From NCBI RefSeq assembly GCF_900114765.1, contig NZ_FOUD01000008.1, positions 1 through 64,000 on the forward strand: DNA of 64,000 nt. The letters run 5' to 3'. Positions within the stretch are counted from its first letter, which is position 1. Every line of letters begins with the position of its first letter. Source of the DNA: Halopseudomonas pachastrellae. Lineage in GTDB: Bacteria > Pseudomonadota > Gammaproteobacteria > Pseudomonadales > Pseudomonadaceae. A model generated the notes under the pieces. The model was not told the DNA's origin. It searched no databases and saw only the letters and a list, made by a program, of their open reading frames with translations. Of this stretch, positions 7,890-16,283 are shown piece by piece. Position numbers and translations under genes: made by a program.

Positions 7890-8140
7890 AACTGATCTTC
7901 GCGCAGAGTGCCTGGGAGGATTATCTGTACTGGCAGAAAACCGACAAGAAGCTGGTCGGCCGCATCAATGTACTAATCAAAAAGATTCAACGTGACCCGT
8001 TCGCTGGCGTCGGCAAGCCGGAGCCGCTAAACCACAACCTCGCCAGCTATTGGTCACGGCGCATCAATAGCGAGCACCGCATCATCTACAAGATGACCGA
8101 CGATGCGCTACTGATCGCCCAGTTGCGTTACCACTACTGA
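7886..8140 (+). CDS. yoeB: YoeB ribosome-dependent mRNA endonuclease toxin
   Basis: An 84-residue toxin that cleaves mRNA in the ribosomal A site. The catalytic residues of E. coli YoeB fall at identical positions: Glu46 (KPEPL), Arg65 (NSEHR), and His83-Tyr84 at the C-terminus (RYHY). The length equals that of the E. coli protein and nothing is damaged, so the toxin should be active. Its translation is coupled to the antitoxin by the ATGA overlap. It ends 11 bp before the convergent trmB stop. Confidence 0.95.
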   Translation: MKLIFAQSAWEDYLYWQKTDKKLVGRINVLIKKIQRDPFAGVGKPEPLNHNLASYWSRRINSEHRIIYKMTDDALLIAQLRYHY

Positions 8141-8151
8141 GACCCGCGCGC

Positions 8152-8883
8152 TCAGTCGACCCGTTCGAACTTCAAGTCCCACACCCCGTGGCCCAGTCGC
8201 TCGCCGCGGCGCTCGAACTTGGTGATCGGGCGCTCTTCCGGGCGCGGTACGTAACCCGCTTCGCCCGCCTGATTGCGGTAGCCGGGGGCAACGTTCATCA
8301 CTTCCAGCATGTGCTCGGCGTAGTGCTCCCAGTCGGTAGCCATGTGAAACACGCCACCCACCTTGAGCTTGCGACGCACCTGCTCGGCAAAGGCCGGCTG
8401 GACGATGCGGCGCTTGTGGTGTTTCTTCTTGTGCCACGGGTCCGGGAAGAACAGCAGCAGGCGGTCCAGGCTGCCGTCCGGAATACAGCGGTTGAGCACC
8501 TCAATGGCATCGCAGTCGAACACCCGTACGTTGCTCAGCCCCTCAGTCAGCAGGCCATTGAGCAGTGCACCCACGCCCGGACGGTGCACTTCAATGCCGA
8601 TGAAGTCCTGCTCAGGGGCAGCAGCGGCCATTTCCAGCAGCGAGTGACCCATGCCAAAGCCGATCTCCAGCGTACGCGGTGCGCTGCGGCCAAACAGGGC
8701 GTCGAGATCAAGCATGCCCTGATCCAGCGTCAGGCCAAAGCGCGGCCAGCCCTGGTCGATACCCTTTTGCTGGCCTTCGGTCATGCGGCCTGCGCGCATG
8801 ACGAAGCTGCGAATGGCGCGGCGCGGTGGGCTATCAGGGGTGGGGGTCTCTGCGCTGTCGGGCAGTTCGGGCGTATCGGACAT
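8152..8883 (-). CDS. trmB: tRNA (guanine-N7-)-methyltransferase
   Basis: Methylates G46 of the tRNA variable loop using S-adenosylmethionine. From ATG 8883 the protein has 243 residues, the family's usual length. The SAM-binding motif is [16 protein letters not shown], the acidic site [12 protein letters not shown], and the catalytic signature [18 protein letters not shown]. The C-terminal [21 protein letters not shown] is diagnostic. A longer frame reaching 9120 enters thiG and is rejected. It follows thiS and thiG on the same strand with a 65-bp gap, the usual pseudomonad arrangement. Confidence 0.95.
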   Translation of the reverse strand: MSDTPELPDSAETPTPDSPPRRAIRSFVMRAGRMTEGQQKGIDQGWPRFGLTLDQGMLDLDALFGRSAPRTLEIGFGMGHSLLEMAAAAPEQDFIGIEVHRPGVGALLNGLLTEGLSNVRVFDCDAIEVLNRCIPDGSLDRLLLFFPDPWHKKKHHKRRIVQPAFAEQVRRKLKVGGVFHMATDWEHYAEHMLEVMNVAPGYRNQAGEAGYVPRPEERPITKFERRGERLGHGVWDLKFERVD

Positions 8884-8948
8884 GGGGTGCTCGGTAATGG
8901 TCGGATAAAGCGGCGCCCCGCAGGGCGCCTGACGAAAGGATAGCCTGC

Positions 8949-9740
8949 TTAGCGCAGGGTGCCGTCCAGCGGCGAAGATGCCGAGGCGTACAGTTTGCGC
9001 GGCATGCGGCCAGCCTGATAGGCGGCACGACCGGCCACCACGGCGTGGTGCATGGCCTGAGCCATCAACACCGGCTGATCGGCGTGGGCAATAGCGCTGT
9101 TCATCAGTACACCGGCGCAACCCAGCTCCATGGCGATGGTGGCGTCAGACGCGGTGCCAACGCCGGCATCCACCAGCACCGGTACGGTGGCTTCTTCCAG
9201 AATGATGCGCAGGTTCCACGGGTTGCAGATACCCATGCCGGAGCCGATCAGGCCGGCCAGCGGCATCACCGCAACACAGCCCATGGCAGCCAGCTCGCGG
9301 GCGATGATCGGGTCATCGCTGGTGTAGACCATGACGTCAAAGCCGTCCTTGATCAGCACTTCAGCGGCCTTGAGGGTTTCTACCACGTTGGGGAACAGGG
9401 TCTTCTGGTCGGCCAGCACTTCCAGCTTCACCAGCTTGTGACCATCCAGCAGCTCACGGGCCAGGCGGCAGGTGCGCACGGCCTCGTCTGCGGTGTAGCA
9501 GCCGGCGGTGTTGGGCAGGATGGTGTAGCGATCCGGCGAGACCACATCCAGCAGGTTGGGCTCGTCCGGGTTCTGGCCGATATTGGTACGGCGAATAGCC
9601 ACGGTCACGATTTCGGCACCAGAGGCTTCAATGGCGCGGCCGGTCTCGTCCAGGTCCTTGTACTTGCCGGTGCCGACCAACAAGCGGGAACGGTAGCGAA
9701 CGCCGGCGATTTCCAGCGCATCCTGGGTCATATCAGTCAT
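8949..9740 (-). CDS. thiG: Thiazole synthase
   Basis: Condenses deoxyxylulose 5-phosphate, dehydroglycine and ThiS-thiocarboxylate sulfur into the thiazole moiety of thiamine. The 263 residues form a TIM barrel. Lys105 (HKLVKLEV) is the Schiff-base lysine; the phosphate-binding region includes [16 protein letters not shown] and [14 protein letters not shown] 9740 was chosen because GGAG lies 6 bp upstream. The gene sits 23 bp after thiS and is presumably cotranscribed with it. Confidence 0.96.
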   Translation of the reverse strand: MTDMTQDALEIAGVRYRSRLLVGTGKYKDLDETGRAIEASGAEIVTVAIRRTNIGQNPDEPNLLDVVSPDRYTILPNTAGCYTADEAVRTCRLARELLDGHKLVKLEVLADQKTLFPNVVETLKAAEVLIKDGFDVMVYTSDDPIIARELAAMGCVAVMPLAGLIGSGMGICNPWNLRIILEEATVPVLVDAGVGTASDATIAMELGCAGVLMNSAIAHADQPVLMAQAMHHAVVAGRAAYQAGRMPRKLYASASSPLDGTLR

Positions 9741-9763
9741 CAGGGTCTCCAACGAGGATTGGG

Positions 9764-9964
9764 TTAGCCGCCACCGATGGCATGCACGATCTCTACCCGG
9801 TCACCCTCGCTCAGGCGGGTGTCGGCGTGCTGACTGCGCGGCACGATCTCAAGGTTCAGCTCAACCGCCAGGCGCTTGCCGGTCAGGCCCAGCTGATCGA
9901 TCAACGCGCTGAGGGTCAGGGGCTGGTCCAGTTGGTGGGGCTCACCATTCAAGAGAATCTGCAT
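9764..9964 (-). CDS. thiS: Sulfur carrier protein ThiS
   Basis: A 66-residue ubiquitin-fold protein ending in the required GG (HAIGGG), the site of adenylation and thiocarboxylation. It hands sulfur to ThiG, encoded directly downstream. The start [12 protein letters not shown] is the usual first beta strand. The gene opens the thiS-thiG-trmB run; about 108 bp separate it from the DUF423 gene. Confidence 0.95.
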   Translation of the reverse strand: MQILLNGEPHQLDQPLTLSALIDQLGLTGKRLAVELNLEIVPRSQHADTRLSEGDRVEIVHAIGGG

Positions 9965-10072
9965 GGGCGGCTCGGTAACAGCGGATGGAGATAATAAGGC
10001 AGCGTGGCGCGGCCACTATTGACCGGCGACAAGGGCGCTATGATAACGCCCTTTGCCGCCCGCTGGCCACGC

Positions 10073-10447
10073 TCAGAGCGTACGCCAGATACCCAGGCCC
10101 AGACAGAACCAGGCCACCAGCCAGGTCACGCCGCCCAACGGGGTAATCATGCCCAGCTTGCCCAGGCCGCTGAGCGCCAGCAGATACAGGCTGCCGGAAA
10201 ACAGCACAATACCCACGGCAAAGAGCACGCCGCTGGTTTTCAGCAGGGCGCTGTCCGGACCACGCAACAGCAGCAGGGCCACCCCGATCAGCGCCATGGT
10301 GTGCCATAGCTGATAGCTCACGCCGGTTTGAAAGGCATTAAGCAGGTTTTCCGGCAGCTTGCCGCGCAGCCCGTGGGCGGCAAACGCCCCCAGTGCTACA
10401 CCGGTAAAACCACTCAGTGACGCCAACATCAACAGCCATTTGGCCAT
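10073..10447 (-). CDS. DUF423 family small membrane protein
   Basis: A 124-residue protein with four predicted membrane helices (about 5-25, 45-62, 70-90, 97-118). It starts with the family hallmark GFTGVALGAFAAHGL, matching DUF423 (E. coli YgdD type). The function is unknown. It reads away from mtgA, leaving a 50-bp divergent promoter region, and has thiS downstream on the same strand. Confidence 0.88.
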   Translation of the reverse strand: MAKWLLMLASLSGFTGVALGAFAAHGLRGKLPENLLNAFQTGVSYQLWHTMALIGVALLLLRGPDSALLKTSGVLFAVGIVLFSGSLYLLALSGLGKLGMITPLGGVTWLVAWFCLGLGIWRTL

Positions 10448-10497
10448 GCTTTGCTCCCTCGGTTTATACTCCGGGCAGACTTTCTACCCGGACGCCC

Positions 10498-11250
10498 ATG
10501 TTCAAACTCATCCTGCGCAAGATTGCCAAGTGGCTGCTGATTGTAGCCGCCGTCAGCCTGCTGCCCATCGTGGTGCTGCGCTGGGCACCTGCGCCCGGCT
10601 CCATGCTGATGGTCGAGCGCTGGGTCACCGAGCGCGATACGCCCGGCTATCAGCGCCAATATCAATGGACGCCCTACGCGCAGATCCCCGACAGCATGAA
10701 AATGGCCGTGATCGCCGCCGAAGATCAGCGCTTTGCCGACCACTATGGCTTCGACCTCAAGGCCATCCGCGCCGCCGTGGAACATAACATGCAGGGCGGG
10801 AATTTGCGCGGCGCCAGCACCATCAGCCAGCAGGTCGCCAAGAACCTGTTCCTCTGGTCCGGCCGCAGCTATGTGCGCAAGGGGCTGGAGGCGTGGTTTA
10901 CCCTGGGTATCGAGCTGATCTGGCCCAAGCAACGCGTTCTGGAGATGTATCTGAACATCGCCGAGTGGGATCACGGCGTATATGGCGTAGAGGCGGCGGC
11001 GCGGCACCACTTTGGTGTGGGAGCCAGCTACCTGTCCAGCCAGCAGTCGGCCCAGCTGGCCGCAGTACTGCCCAGCCCGCTCAACTGGGATGCCGCCAGC
11101 CCACCACCGCATGCCCTGCGCCGCGCCAACTGGATTCGTCAGCAGAGCCAGCAGCTGGGCGGGCGACACTACCTGGACCGCATGGAAGCCGGCAAGCCGC
11201 TACCCGACTGGCTGACGCTGCGCTACTGGCGCAACCGGCTGGATATCTGA
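10498..11250 (+). CDS. mtgA: Monofunctional biosynthetic peptidoglycan transglycosylase
   Basis: Polymerises lipid II into glycan strands at the inner membrane without a transpeptidase domain. From ATG 10498 there are 250 residues: one N-terminal membrane anchor (about 10-30) and a GT51 domain. Visible motifs are AVIAAEDQRFADHYGFD with the catalytic Glu, GASTISQQVAKNLFLW and KQRVLEMYLNIAEWDHGVYGVEAAARHHFG. The family length is normal. The frame extends upstream to 10417 but that part overlaps the divergent DUF423 gene and lacks family similarity. Confidence 0.95.
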   Translation: MFKLILRKIAKWLLIVAAVSLLPIVVLRWAPAPGSMLMVERWVTERDTPGYQRQYQWTPYAQIPDSMKMAVIAAEDQRFADHYGFDLKAIRAAVEHNMQGGNLRGASTISQQVAKNLFLWSGRSYVRKGLEAWFTLGIELIWPKQRVLEMYLNIAEWDHGVYGVEAAARHHFGVGASYLSSQQSAQLAAVLPSPLNWDAASPPPHALRRANWIRQQSQQLGGRHYLDRMEAGKPLPDWLTLRYWRNRLDI

Positions 11251-11295
11251 GGCAGCTCGTCAGGCTGCTGCGATGAACGCCAAACAGCCCGATCA

Positions 11296-11322
11296 CCCAT
11301 GCAGCGCAGCGCTGCAGATGGG
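11296..11322. terminator. Hairpin between convergent mtgA and an unknown gene
   Basis: CCCAT-GCAGCG-CAG-CGCTGC-AG-ATGGG forms an 11-bp stem with a two-base bulge. It sits midway between the two convergent stop codons but has no T-run on either side. Confidence 0.45.
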
Positions 11323-11337
11323 CATTGCAGCGCTTGG

Positions 11338-11943
11338 CTACTCGCCAAGGTCCTCGCGCAGGCCAAACATGATGGAATGCGCCTGCTCTTCACCCACGGC
11401 CACCACCGCCCCAACCTTCGGATAAACCCAGGCTTCGCCTTCGCTGACCGGCAGTCGCAGGTCGGGATTGCCGAAGGTGCCCTGCACCTGCGCCAGTGAC
11501 ATCGGCTCGTTGGGGATCATGCTCAGACGCACAACCTTACGGTCCTTTAGGGCATCGCCCACGGCCGAGCTGATCGGCTGGTCGGGCAGGTCCGGCTGCC
11601 AGGCCTGGGCCTGCACCAGGCTGTCGGTTTGCTCGGGCGTCAGCGCGATAACCGCCTGCGCACGCCAGCTCAGATCATCGCTCTCCAGAGTGTAGCGACT
11701 CACCAGCAGCGGCTCACCCTCGGAGCTGATCATCCACAGGGTGCCATGACCGAGCGCCGCACCGGCATCCGCCAGGGTCAGGCGCTGGGCCTGCAGGGGC
11801 TTGAACAGGGACTCCTGATACTGGCCGTACCAGTCCATCGGCTCAGGCGCCGCCGGCCGTGACTGCCAGTAGCCAAAGGCATAAAAAGCGAGGATTACCA
11901 CGGTAAACAGTGTGGCCAGTCGCACACCCTGACGACGCGTCAT
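11338..11943 (-). CDS. Unrecognised membrane-anchored protein
   Basis: A 201-residue protein I do not recognise. Residues 1-10 are basic, 11-28 form one membrane helix (TLFTVVILAFYAFGYWQ), and the rest is soluble and probably periplasmic, with no Cys pairs or catalytic motif evident. Codon use and GC match the neighbours, and it lies in a conserved housekeeping block upstream of mtgA on the opposite strand, so it is a real gene. It reads in the same direction as rpoH but is separated from it by the rpoH terminator. Confidence 0.7.
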   Translation of the reverse strand: MTRRQGVRLATLFTVVILAFYAFGYWQSRPAAPEPMDWYGQYQESLFKPLQAQRLTLADAGAALGHGTLWMISSEGEPLLVSRYTLESDDLSWRAQAVIALTPEQTDSLVQAQAWQPDLPDQPISSAVGDALKDRKVVRLSMIPNEPMSLAQVQGTFGNPDLRLPVSEGEAWVYPKVGAVVAVGEEQAHSIMFGLREDLGE

Positions 11944-12011
11944 GCGTTACTCCTTGGTCTTGTTATCTGATTGGGTACACAAAATGGGGTTATCGGGCGG
12001 GCGGCCTCACC

Positions 12012-12041
12012 AACAAAAAGGGCATCCCGTGGATGCCCTTT
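12012..12041 (-). terminator. Rho-independent terminator of rpoH
   Basis: AAAGGGCATCC (12017-12027), CGT loop, GGATGCCCTTT (12031-12041). On the minus strand the stem is followed by a T-run. It starts 19 bp after the rpoH stop. Confidence 0.9.
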
Positions 12042-12059
12042 CAGTACGACTGAGATGCC

Positions 12060-12923
12060 TTAAATCGCGACCTCGGTCTCGAGGTTCTTTTTCAACTTGT
12101 TCATGGCGTTCTTTTCCAGCTGACGAATACGCTCAGCCGACACCTGATACTTGGCTGCCAGCTCGTGCAGCGTCGCCTTTTCTTCAGCCAGCCAGCGCTG
12201 GTAGAGAATATCGCGGCTGCGCTCGTCCAGCTCATCCAGCCCGCTCAGCAAGCTGCTGCTGGCGCTGTCGGACCAGTCGGCAGACTCCAGCTGGGTAGCC
12301 GGGTCGTAGCGCTTGTCTTCCAGGTAGTGAACCGGTGCGTAGGCGGTGTCGTCGTCATCGTCCTGGGCGCCATCAAAGCCCAGATCCTGGCCGTAGAGAC
12401 GGCTTTCCATCTCGCGCACTTCGCGCTCGGCTACACCCAGATCAGCGGCAACGGCCTGTACTTCATTTTGCGACAGCCAGGCCAGCTTCTTCTTGGCGCT
12501 GCGCAGGTTGAAAAACAGCTTGCGCTGGGCCTTGGTGGTGGCGACTTTGACGATGCGCCAGTTGCGCAGAATGAACTCGTGAATCTCGGCGCGAATCCAG
12601 TGCACCGCAAAGGAGACCAGGCGCACGCCCATCTCCGGATTGAAGCGTTTTACCGCCTTCATCAGGCCGACGTTGCCTTCCTGCACCAGGTCGGACTGCG
12701 CCAGGCCGTAGCCCGAATAGCTGCGGGCGATGTGCACCACAAAGCGCAGATGGGACATAACCAACTGGCGGGCGGCTTCAAGGTCTTCGTGATAGTACAG
12801 GCGGTCAGCCAGCACGCGCTCCTCGTCGGCGCTCAGGACAGGAATGCTGCTGACGCTCTGAATGTAGGCTTCGAGATTCGCTCCCGGAGCCAGATTATGA
12901 ACAGGCTGCAGTGCAGTGCTCAT
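12060..12923 (-). CDS. rpoH: RNA polymerase heat-shock sigma factor sigma-32
   Basis: Directs RNA polymerase to heat-shock promoters. The 287 residues show region 2 ([49 protein letters not shown]), the RpoH box QRKLFFNLR around residue 130, and a region 4 HTH near the C-terminus ([27 protein letters not shown]). Length is normal. It lies downstream of ftsX in the same direction but is separated by 340 bp containing heptad-repeat element A, so it has its own promoter. Confidence 0.97.
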   Translation of the reverse strand: MSTALQPVHNLAPGANLEAYIQSVSSIPVLSADEERVLADRLYYHEDLEAARQLVMSHLRFVVHIARSYSGYGLAQSDLVQEGNVGLMKAVKRFNPEMGVRLVSFAVHWIRAEIHEFILRNWRIVKVATTKAQRKLFFNLRSAKKKLAWLSQNEVQAVAADLGVAEREVREMESRLYGQDLGFDGAQDDDDDTAYAPVHYLEDKRYDPATQLESADWSDSASSSLLSGLDELDERSRDILYQRWLAEEKATLHELAAKYQVSAERIRQLEKNAMNKLKKNLETEVAI

Positions 12924-13006
12924 GCGCTACCTCACTTAAAATGACGACCCAGTGTATCACCGCAAAATCTGACTGTGAACGTAGGTTAAAGTTCAACGCG
13001 AACTCG

Positions 13007-13181
13007 GGCTGGAGGCTGGAGGCTGGAGGCTGGAGGCTGGAGGCCAGAAGCTTGAAGCTTGAAGCTTGAAGCTTGAAGCAGTCTGAGCTGTTCCGGAGCG
13101 ATTGCTTGGCGGAGCATGAGGAAAAAACCATTGTCCGCAACGACTCGGACTGCTTCAAGCTTCCAGCCTTCAGCTTTCAGC
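13007..13181. repeat. Heptad-repeat element A (between ftsX and rpoH)
   Basis: Five GGCTGGA units (13007-13041), one degenerate unit, then four AGCTTGA units (13049-13076). The next bases, AAGCAGTCTGAG, pair with CTCGGACTGCTT at about 13145-13155 around a 56-bp centre. Degenerate units in the opposite sense follow (CTTCAAGC, TTCCAGCC, TTCAGC; to about 13181). No ORF is credible. The remainder of the 340-bp ftsX-rpoH gap is a CAAACC-rich stretch (13205-13232) and a weak CAACT/AGTTG stem just past the ftsX stop. Confidence 0.85.
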
Positions 13182-13262
13182 CCACCGCCCTAAACCCTTA
13201 CCCCACAACCCAAACCCAAACCCAAACCAAAAACCGTTGCCCAACTAGGCTACGAGTTGCGC

Positions 13263-14261
13263 CTACTGCGGCTCAATCGCCCGTACGTGCTGCCCCACCG
13301 CCAGCCAGGCGCCGGCGAGGCCGAGTAGCATGGCGCCGAACACCAGGGCCAGGCCGTCGGTGAAGGGCATGCCAAACAAGGCGAAGTCGCTCTGATACAG
13401 CGCGGCAACCCGCTCCACGGTGACATTCAGCCAGGCCAGGCCCAGCGCCAGCAGCACCCAGGCCAAGAGGCCGGCCAGCAGGCCGTACAGCACACCTATA
13501 TAGAGGAACGGGCGACGCACGAAGGCGTCGGTGCCGCCGACCAGCTTGATCACCAGAATTTCTTCGCGGCGGCTCTCGATGGCCAGGCGGATGGTGTTGG
13601 CCATAACCAACAGCAGGGCAATGATCAGCAGCACCGCCAGACCGCTGGCAAAGCGCTCAAACATCGCCAGGATGGCAGACAGCCGCTCAACCCAGAGCAG
13701 ATCGATCTGCACCTGATCTACCCCGTCCAGCGCCACCAGCCGATCACGCAGGGGCTCCAGTGCAGCGGCGCCACCCTCGATGCTTTTGGGGGTGACCACA
13801 ATAACGCTGGGCAAGGGGTTGTAGTCGAGCTGCAGCAGGGCGTCACCCATGCCGGCGTGCTGCTGGAACTCGGCCAAGGCCAAGTCCTTATCGAGCAGCT
13901 GGGCGTTGGCAACACCGGCGAGCTGGCCAACCTGCTCGGTCAGCGCCTGTTGCTGCTCGGCGCTGACGCTGTCAGCCAGATACACGGAGATCTGCGCCGC
14001 TTCCTGCCAGTTCACCCCCAGTTGCTTGACCTGATTGATCAGCACCGAGAGCCCCATGGGCAGCGCCAGAGCGATAGTCATGACCAGCACGGTCATGGCA
14101 CTACTGAACGGGTAGTGGCGCACACGCTCCAGTGCCTGCAGAGCGCTGGTACGGTGGCTGCCCAGCCAGCTGCGCAGCGGGTGACGCCAGTTGCGCTGGG
14201 AGCGTGCCGCGCCGCTGGGCACCTTGCGACGGGCGGGCTGGGTGGGTTTGTTGCTGCTCAT
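13263..14261 (-). CDS. ftsX: Cell division protein FtsX
   Basis: Membrane half of the FtsEX complex, which activates septal peptidoglycan hydrolases during division. The 332 residues show a basic cytoplasmic N-terminus, one membrane helix (about 55-80), a periplasmic domain (about 80-205), and three C-terminal helices of the FtsX permease type, with SRREEILVIKLVGGTDAFVRRPFLYIG between them. Its ATG overlaps the ftsE stop by one base (TGATG), so the two are translationally coupled. Confidence 0.96.
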   Translation of the reverse strand: MSSNKPTQPARRKVPSGAARSQRNWRHPLRSWLGSHRTSALQALERVRHYPFSSAMTVLVMTIALALPMGLSVLINQVKQLGVNWQEAAQISVYLADSVSAEQQQALTEQVGQLAGVANAQLLDKDLALAEFQQHAGMGDALLQLDYNPLPSVIVVTPKSIEGGAAALEPLRDRLVALDGVDQVQIDLLWVERLSAILAMFERFASGLAVLLIIALLLVMANTIRLAIESRREEILVIKLVGGTDAFVRRPFLYIGVLYGLLAGLLAWVLLALGLAWLNVTVERVAALYQSDFALFGMPFTDGLALVFGAMLLGLAGAWLAVGQHVRAIEPQ

Positions 14262-14926
14262 CAGGACTCCCCGTCAGCCAGCAGCCGGCCCTGATCGAGG
14301 GTCAGGGTGCGGTGGTGCAGGCGCGCGATCAGCGGCAGGTCGTGACTGGCGATGATCACGGTCACGCCCACCCGGTTGAAGTCTTCGAACAGGCTCATGA
14401 TCTCTGCCGACAACTCCGGGTCGAGGTTACCGGTCGGCTCATCGGCCAGCAGCAGTGCGGGTTTGTGCACCACCGCACGGGCAATGCCAACGCGCTGCTG
14501 CTCACCGCCGGACAGGGCGATGGGGTAGCTGTTTTCCTTGCTTAGCAGGCCGACCTTATCGAGCGCGGCGCGCACCCGGCGACCCACTTCATCGCTCGGC
14601 GTGCCATTAATGATCAGCGGCAGCGCGACGTTATCGAAAACGGTGCGATCAAACAGCAACTGGTGATTCTGAAACACCACACCCACCTGACGGCGCAGGT
14701 AAGGTATGTCATCACTGCCCAGATCACGCAGGTTCTGGCCGCCCACGTGCACGGCGCCACTGCTGGGGCGCTCCATGCACATAATCAGTTTCAGCAGGGT
14801 GCTCTTGCCCGCGCCTGAATGCCCGGTAATGAACACCATCTCGCCGGTGCGAATGTGGAAGCTGAGGTTATCCAGCCCCTGATGACCGTTGGAATAGCGC
14901 TTGCTGACCTGCTCGAAACGAATCAT
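14261..14926 (-). CDS. ftsE: Cell division ATP-binding protein FtsE
   Basis: ATPase of FtsEX. The 221 residues hold Walker A GHSGAGKST (about 36-44), the Q-loop (VVFQNHQLL), signature LSGGEQQRVGIARA, Walker B ALLLADEPTGNLD and the H-loop IIASHD. All ATPase motifs are intact. ATG 14926 directly abuts the ftsY stop (TAA then ATG), and the gene overlaps ftsX, so ftsY-ftsE-ftsX form one operon. Confidence 0.97.
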   Translation of the reverse strand: MIRFEQVSKRYSNGHQGLDNLSFHIRTGEMVFITGHSGAGKSTLLKLIMCMERPSSGAVHVGGQNLRDLGSDDIPYLRRQVGVVFQNHQLLFDRTVFDNVALPLIINGTPSDEVGRRVRAALDKVGLLSKENSYPIALSGGEQQRVGIARAVVHKPALLLADEPTGNLDPELSAEIMSLFEDFNRVGVTVIIASHDLPLIARLHHRTLTLDQGRLLADGES

Positions 14927-16129
14927 TTATGGCTTCTGTCCAAACAGTGCCGCCACAAAGTCCGGCGCGGTAAAGGGACGCAGATCATCAATCTGCTCAC
15001 CCACACCGATAAAGCGGATCGGCAGGCCAAACTGCTTGGCCAGCGCGAAGATCACCCCGCCCTTGGCGGTGCCATCGAGCTTGGTCAGGGTCAGACCAGT
15101 CAGACCCACCGCCTGATCGAACAGTTTGGTCTGGGAAATAGCGTTCTGGCCGGTACCGGCGTCGAGCACCAGCATCACCTCGTGCGGCGCGTCGGCATCC
15201 AGCTTGGCCATCACGCGCTTGACCTTGGCCAGCTCGTCCATCAGATGATCCTTGTTGTGCAGACGCCCGGCGGTATCGGCAATCAACACGTCAGCACCAC
15301 GGGCTTTGGCGGCCTGCAGGCCGTCGAAGATCACCGAGGCCGAGTCCGAACCGGTGTGCTGGGCAATCACGCCGATCTTGTTGCGCTCACCCCAGACCTG
15401 CAACTGCTCAACCGCAGCGGCGCGGAAGGTATCGCCGGCGGCGAGCATCACCTGCTTGCCCTCGCCCTGCAGACGCTTGGCCAGCTTGCCGATGGTGGTG
15501 GTCTTGCCGACGCCATTCACGCCTACCACCAGAATCACGTAGGGCTTCTTGCTGGTGTCGATTTCCAGCGGCTTGGCGACATGCGCCAGCAGCGCTTCGA
15601 GCTCATCCTGCAGGGCGCGATACAACGCCTTGCGGCTGGAGACCTGACGGCGGGTGACCCGCTGCTGCAGGGTTTCCATGATCATGGTGGTGGCTTCGAT
15701 ACCCACGTCGGCCATCAGCAGCCGGGTTTCCATCTCCTCCAGCAGCTCGTCGTCGATTTCTTTCTCGCCGAGGAACAGGTTAGCCATGCCCTCGCCGAGA
15801 TTGGCGCTGGTCTTGGACAGCCCCTGGCGCATGCGGGCAAAAAAGCCGCCGCTTTCGGGCTGCGCTACGGGCTCGACTGTCTCGGCCGGCGCTTCAGCGG
15901 GCGCTTGCTGGCCCAGCTCGGAAAACAGCGAGGCCGCCGCTTCACGCGCGGCGGCCTCACGGCCTTCGATGGTATTTAGGTCGCCACTGAGCGGTGCTGG
16001 CGCATCTGCCTGTGCCGGTGTATCGGCGGGCTTGTCCTTGCGCCGGGCCCAGCCAAACAGCCCCTTCTTCTCGGCTTTGCTGTTGTCCTGGGTGTCGGTG
16101 TCTTGCGGCTTGTCTTTGGAACCAAACAT
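14927..16129 (-). CDS. ftsY: Signal recognition particle receptor FtsY
   Basis: GTPase receptor that docks SRP-ribosome complexes at the membrane. The 400 residues start with an acidic A domain (about 1-100, [19 protein letters not shown]...), followed by the NG domain: [15 protein letters not shown] (G1), [20 protein letters not shown] (G3), [10 protein letters not shown] (G4) and the closing [20 protein letters not shown]. It opens the ftsYEX operon. Its upstream region is interrupted by a group II intron whose 3' end lies 45 bp before the ATG, and no strong ribosome site is visible. Confidence 0.97.
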   Translation of the reverse strand: MFGSKDKPQDTDTQDNSKAEKKGLFGWARRKDKPADTPAQADAPAPLSGDLNTIEGREAAAREAAASLFSELGQQAPAEAPAETVEPVAQPESGGFFARMRQGLSKTSANLGEGMANLFLGEKEIDDELLEEMETRLLMADVGIEATTMIMETLQQRVTRRQVSSRKALYRALQDELEALLAHVAKPLEIDTSKKPYVILVVGVNGVGKTTTIGKLAKRLQGEGKQVMLAAGDTFRAAAVEQLQVWGERNKIGVIAQHTGSDSASVIFDGLQAAKARGADVLIADTAGRLHNKDHLMDELAKVKRVMAKLDADAPHEVMLVLDAGTGQNAISQTKLFDQAVGLTGLTLTKLDGTAKGGVIFALAKQFGLPIRFIGVGEQIDDLRPFTAPDFVAALFGQKP

Positions 16130-16215
16130 GAAGTGTCACTATCTGAGATCGGCGGCGCATGTCCGCCTCATTGAGTCGGGTAGGGACAGGCCATTACTGG
16201 CCCATCCCCCCCTAA

Positions 16216-16249
16216 GAACCGTACGTGCGAGTTTCCTCGCATACGGCTC
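16216..16249 (-). ncRNA. Group II intron domain V
   Basis: A 34-nt hairpin starting GAGCCGTATGCGAG, with a GAAA tetraloop, and ending CTCGCACGTACGGTTC. The size, the asymmetric stem and the AGC-type catalytic base region match domain V, the catalytic heart of group II introns. Domain VI follows toward 16178. Confidence 0.9.
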
Positions 16250-16283
16250 AAGCCTATGAAAAAGCCAGTTTACACTGACCCGG

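Noticed and set aside
9965-10072. TPP riboswitch upstream of thiS
   Set aside because: The gap holds only a short AGGGCG...CGCCCT-like dyad and lacks the conserved THI-box sequence.
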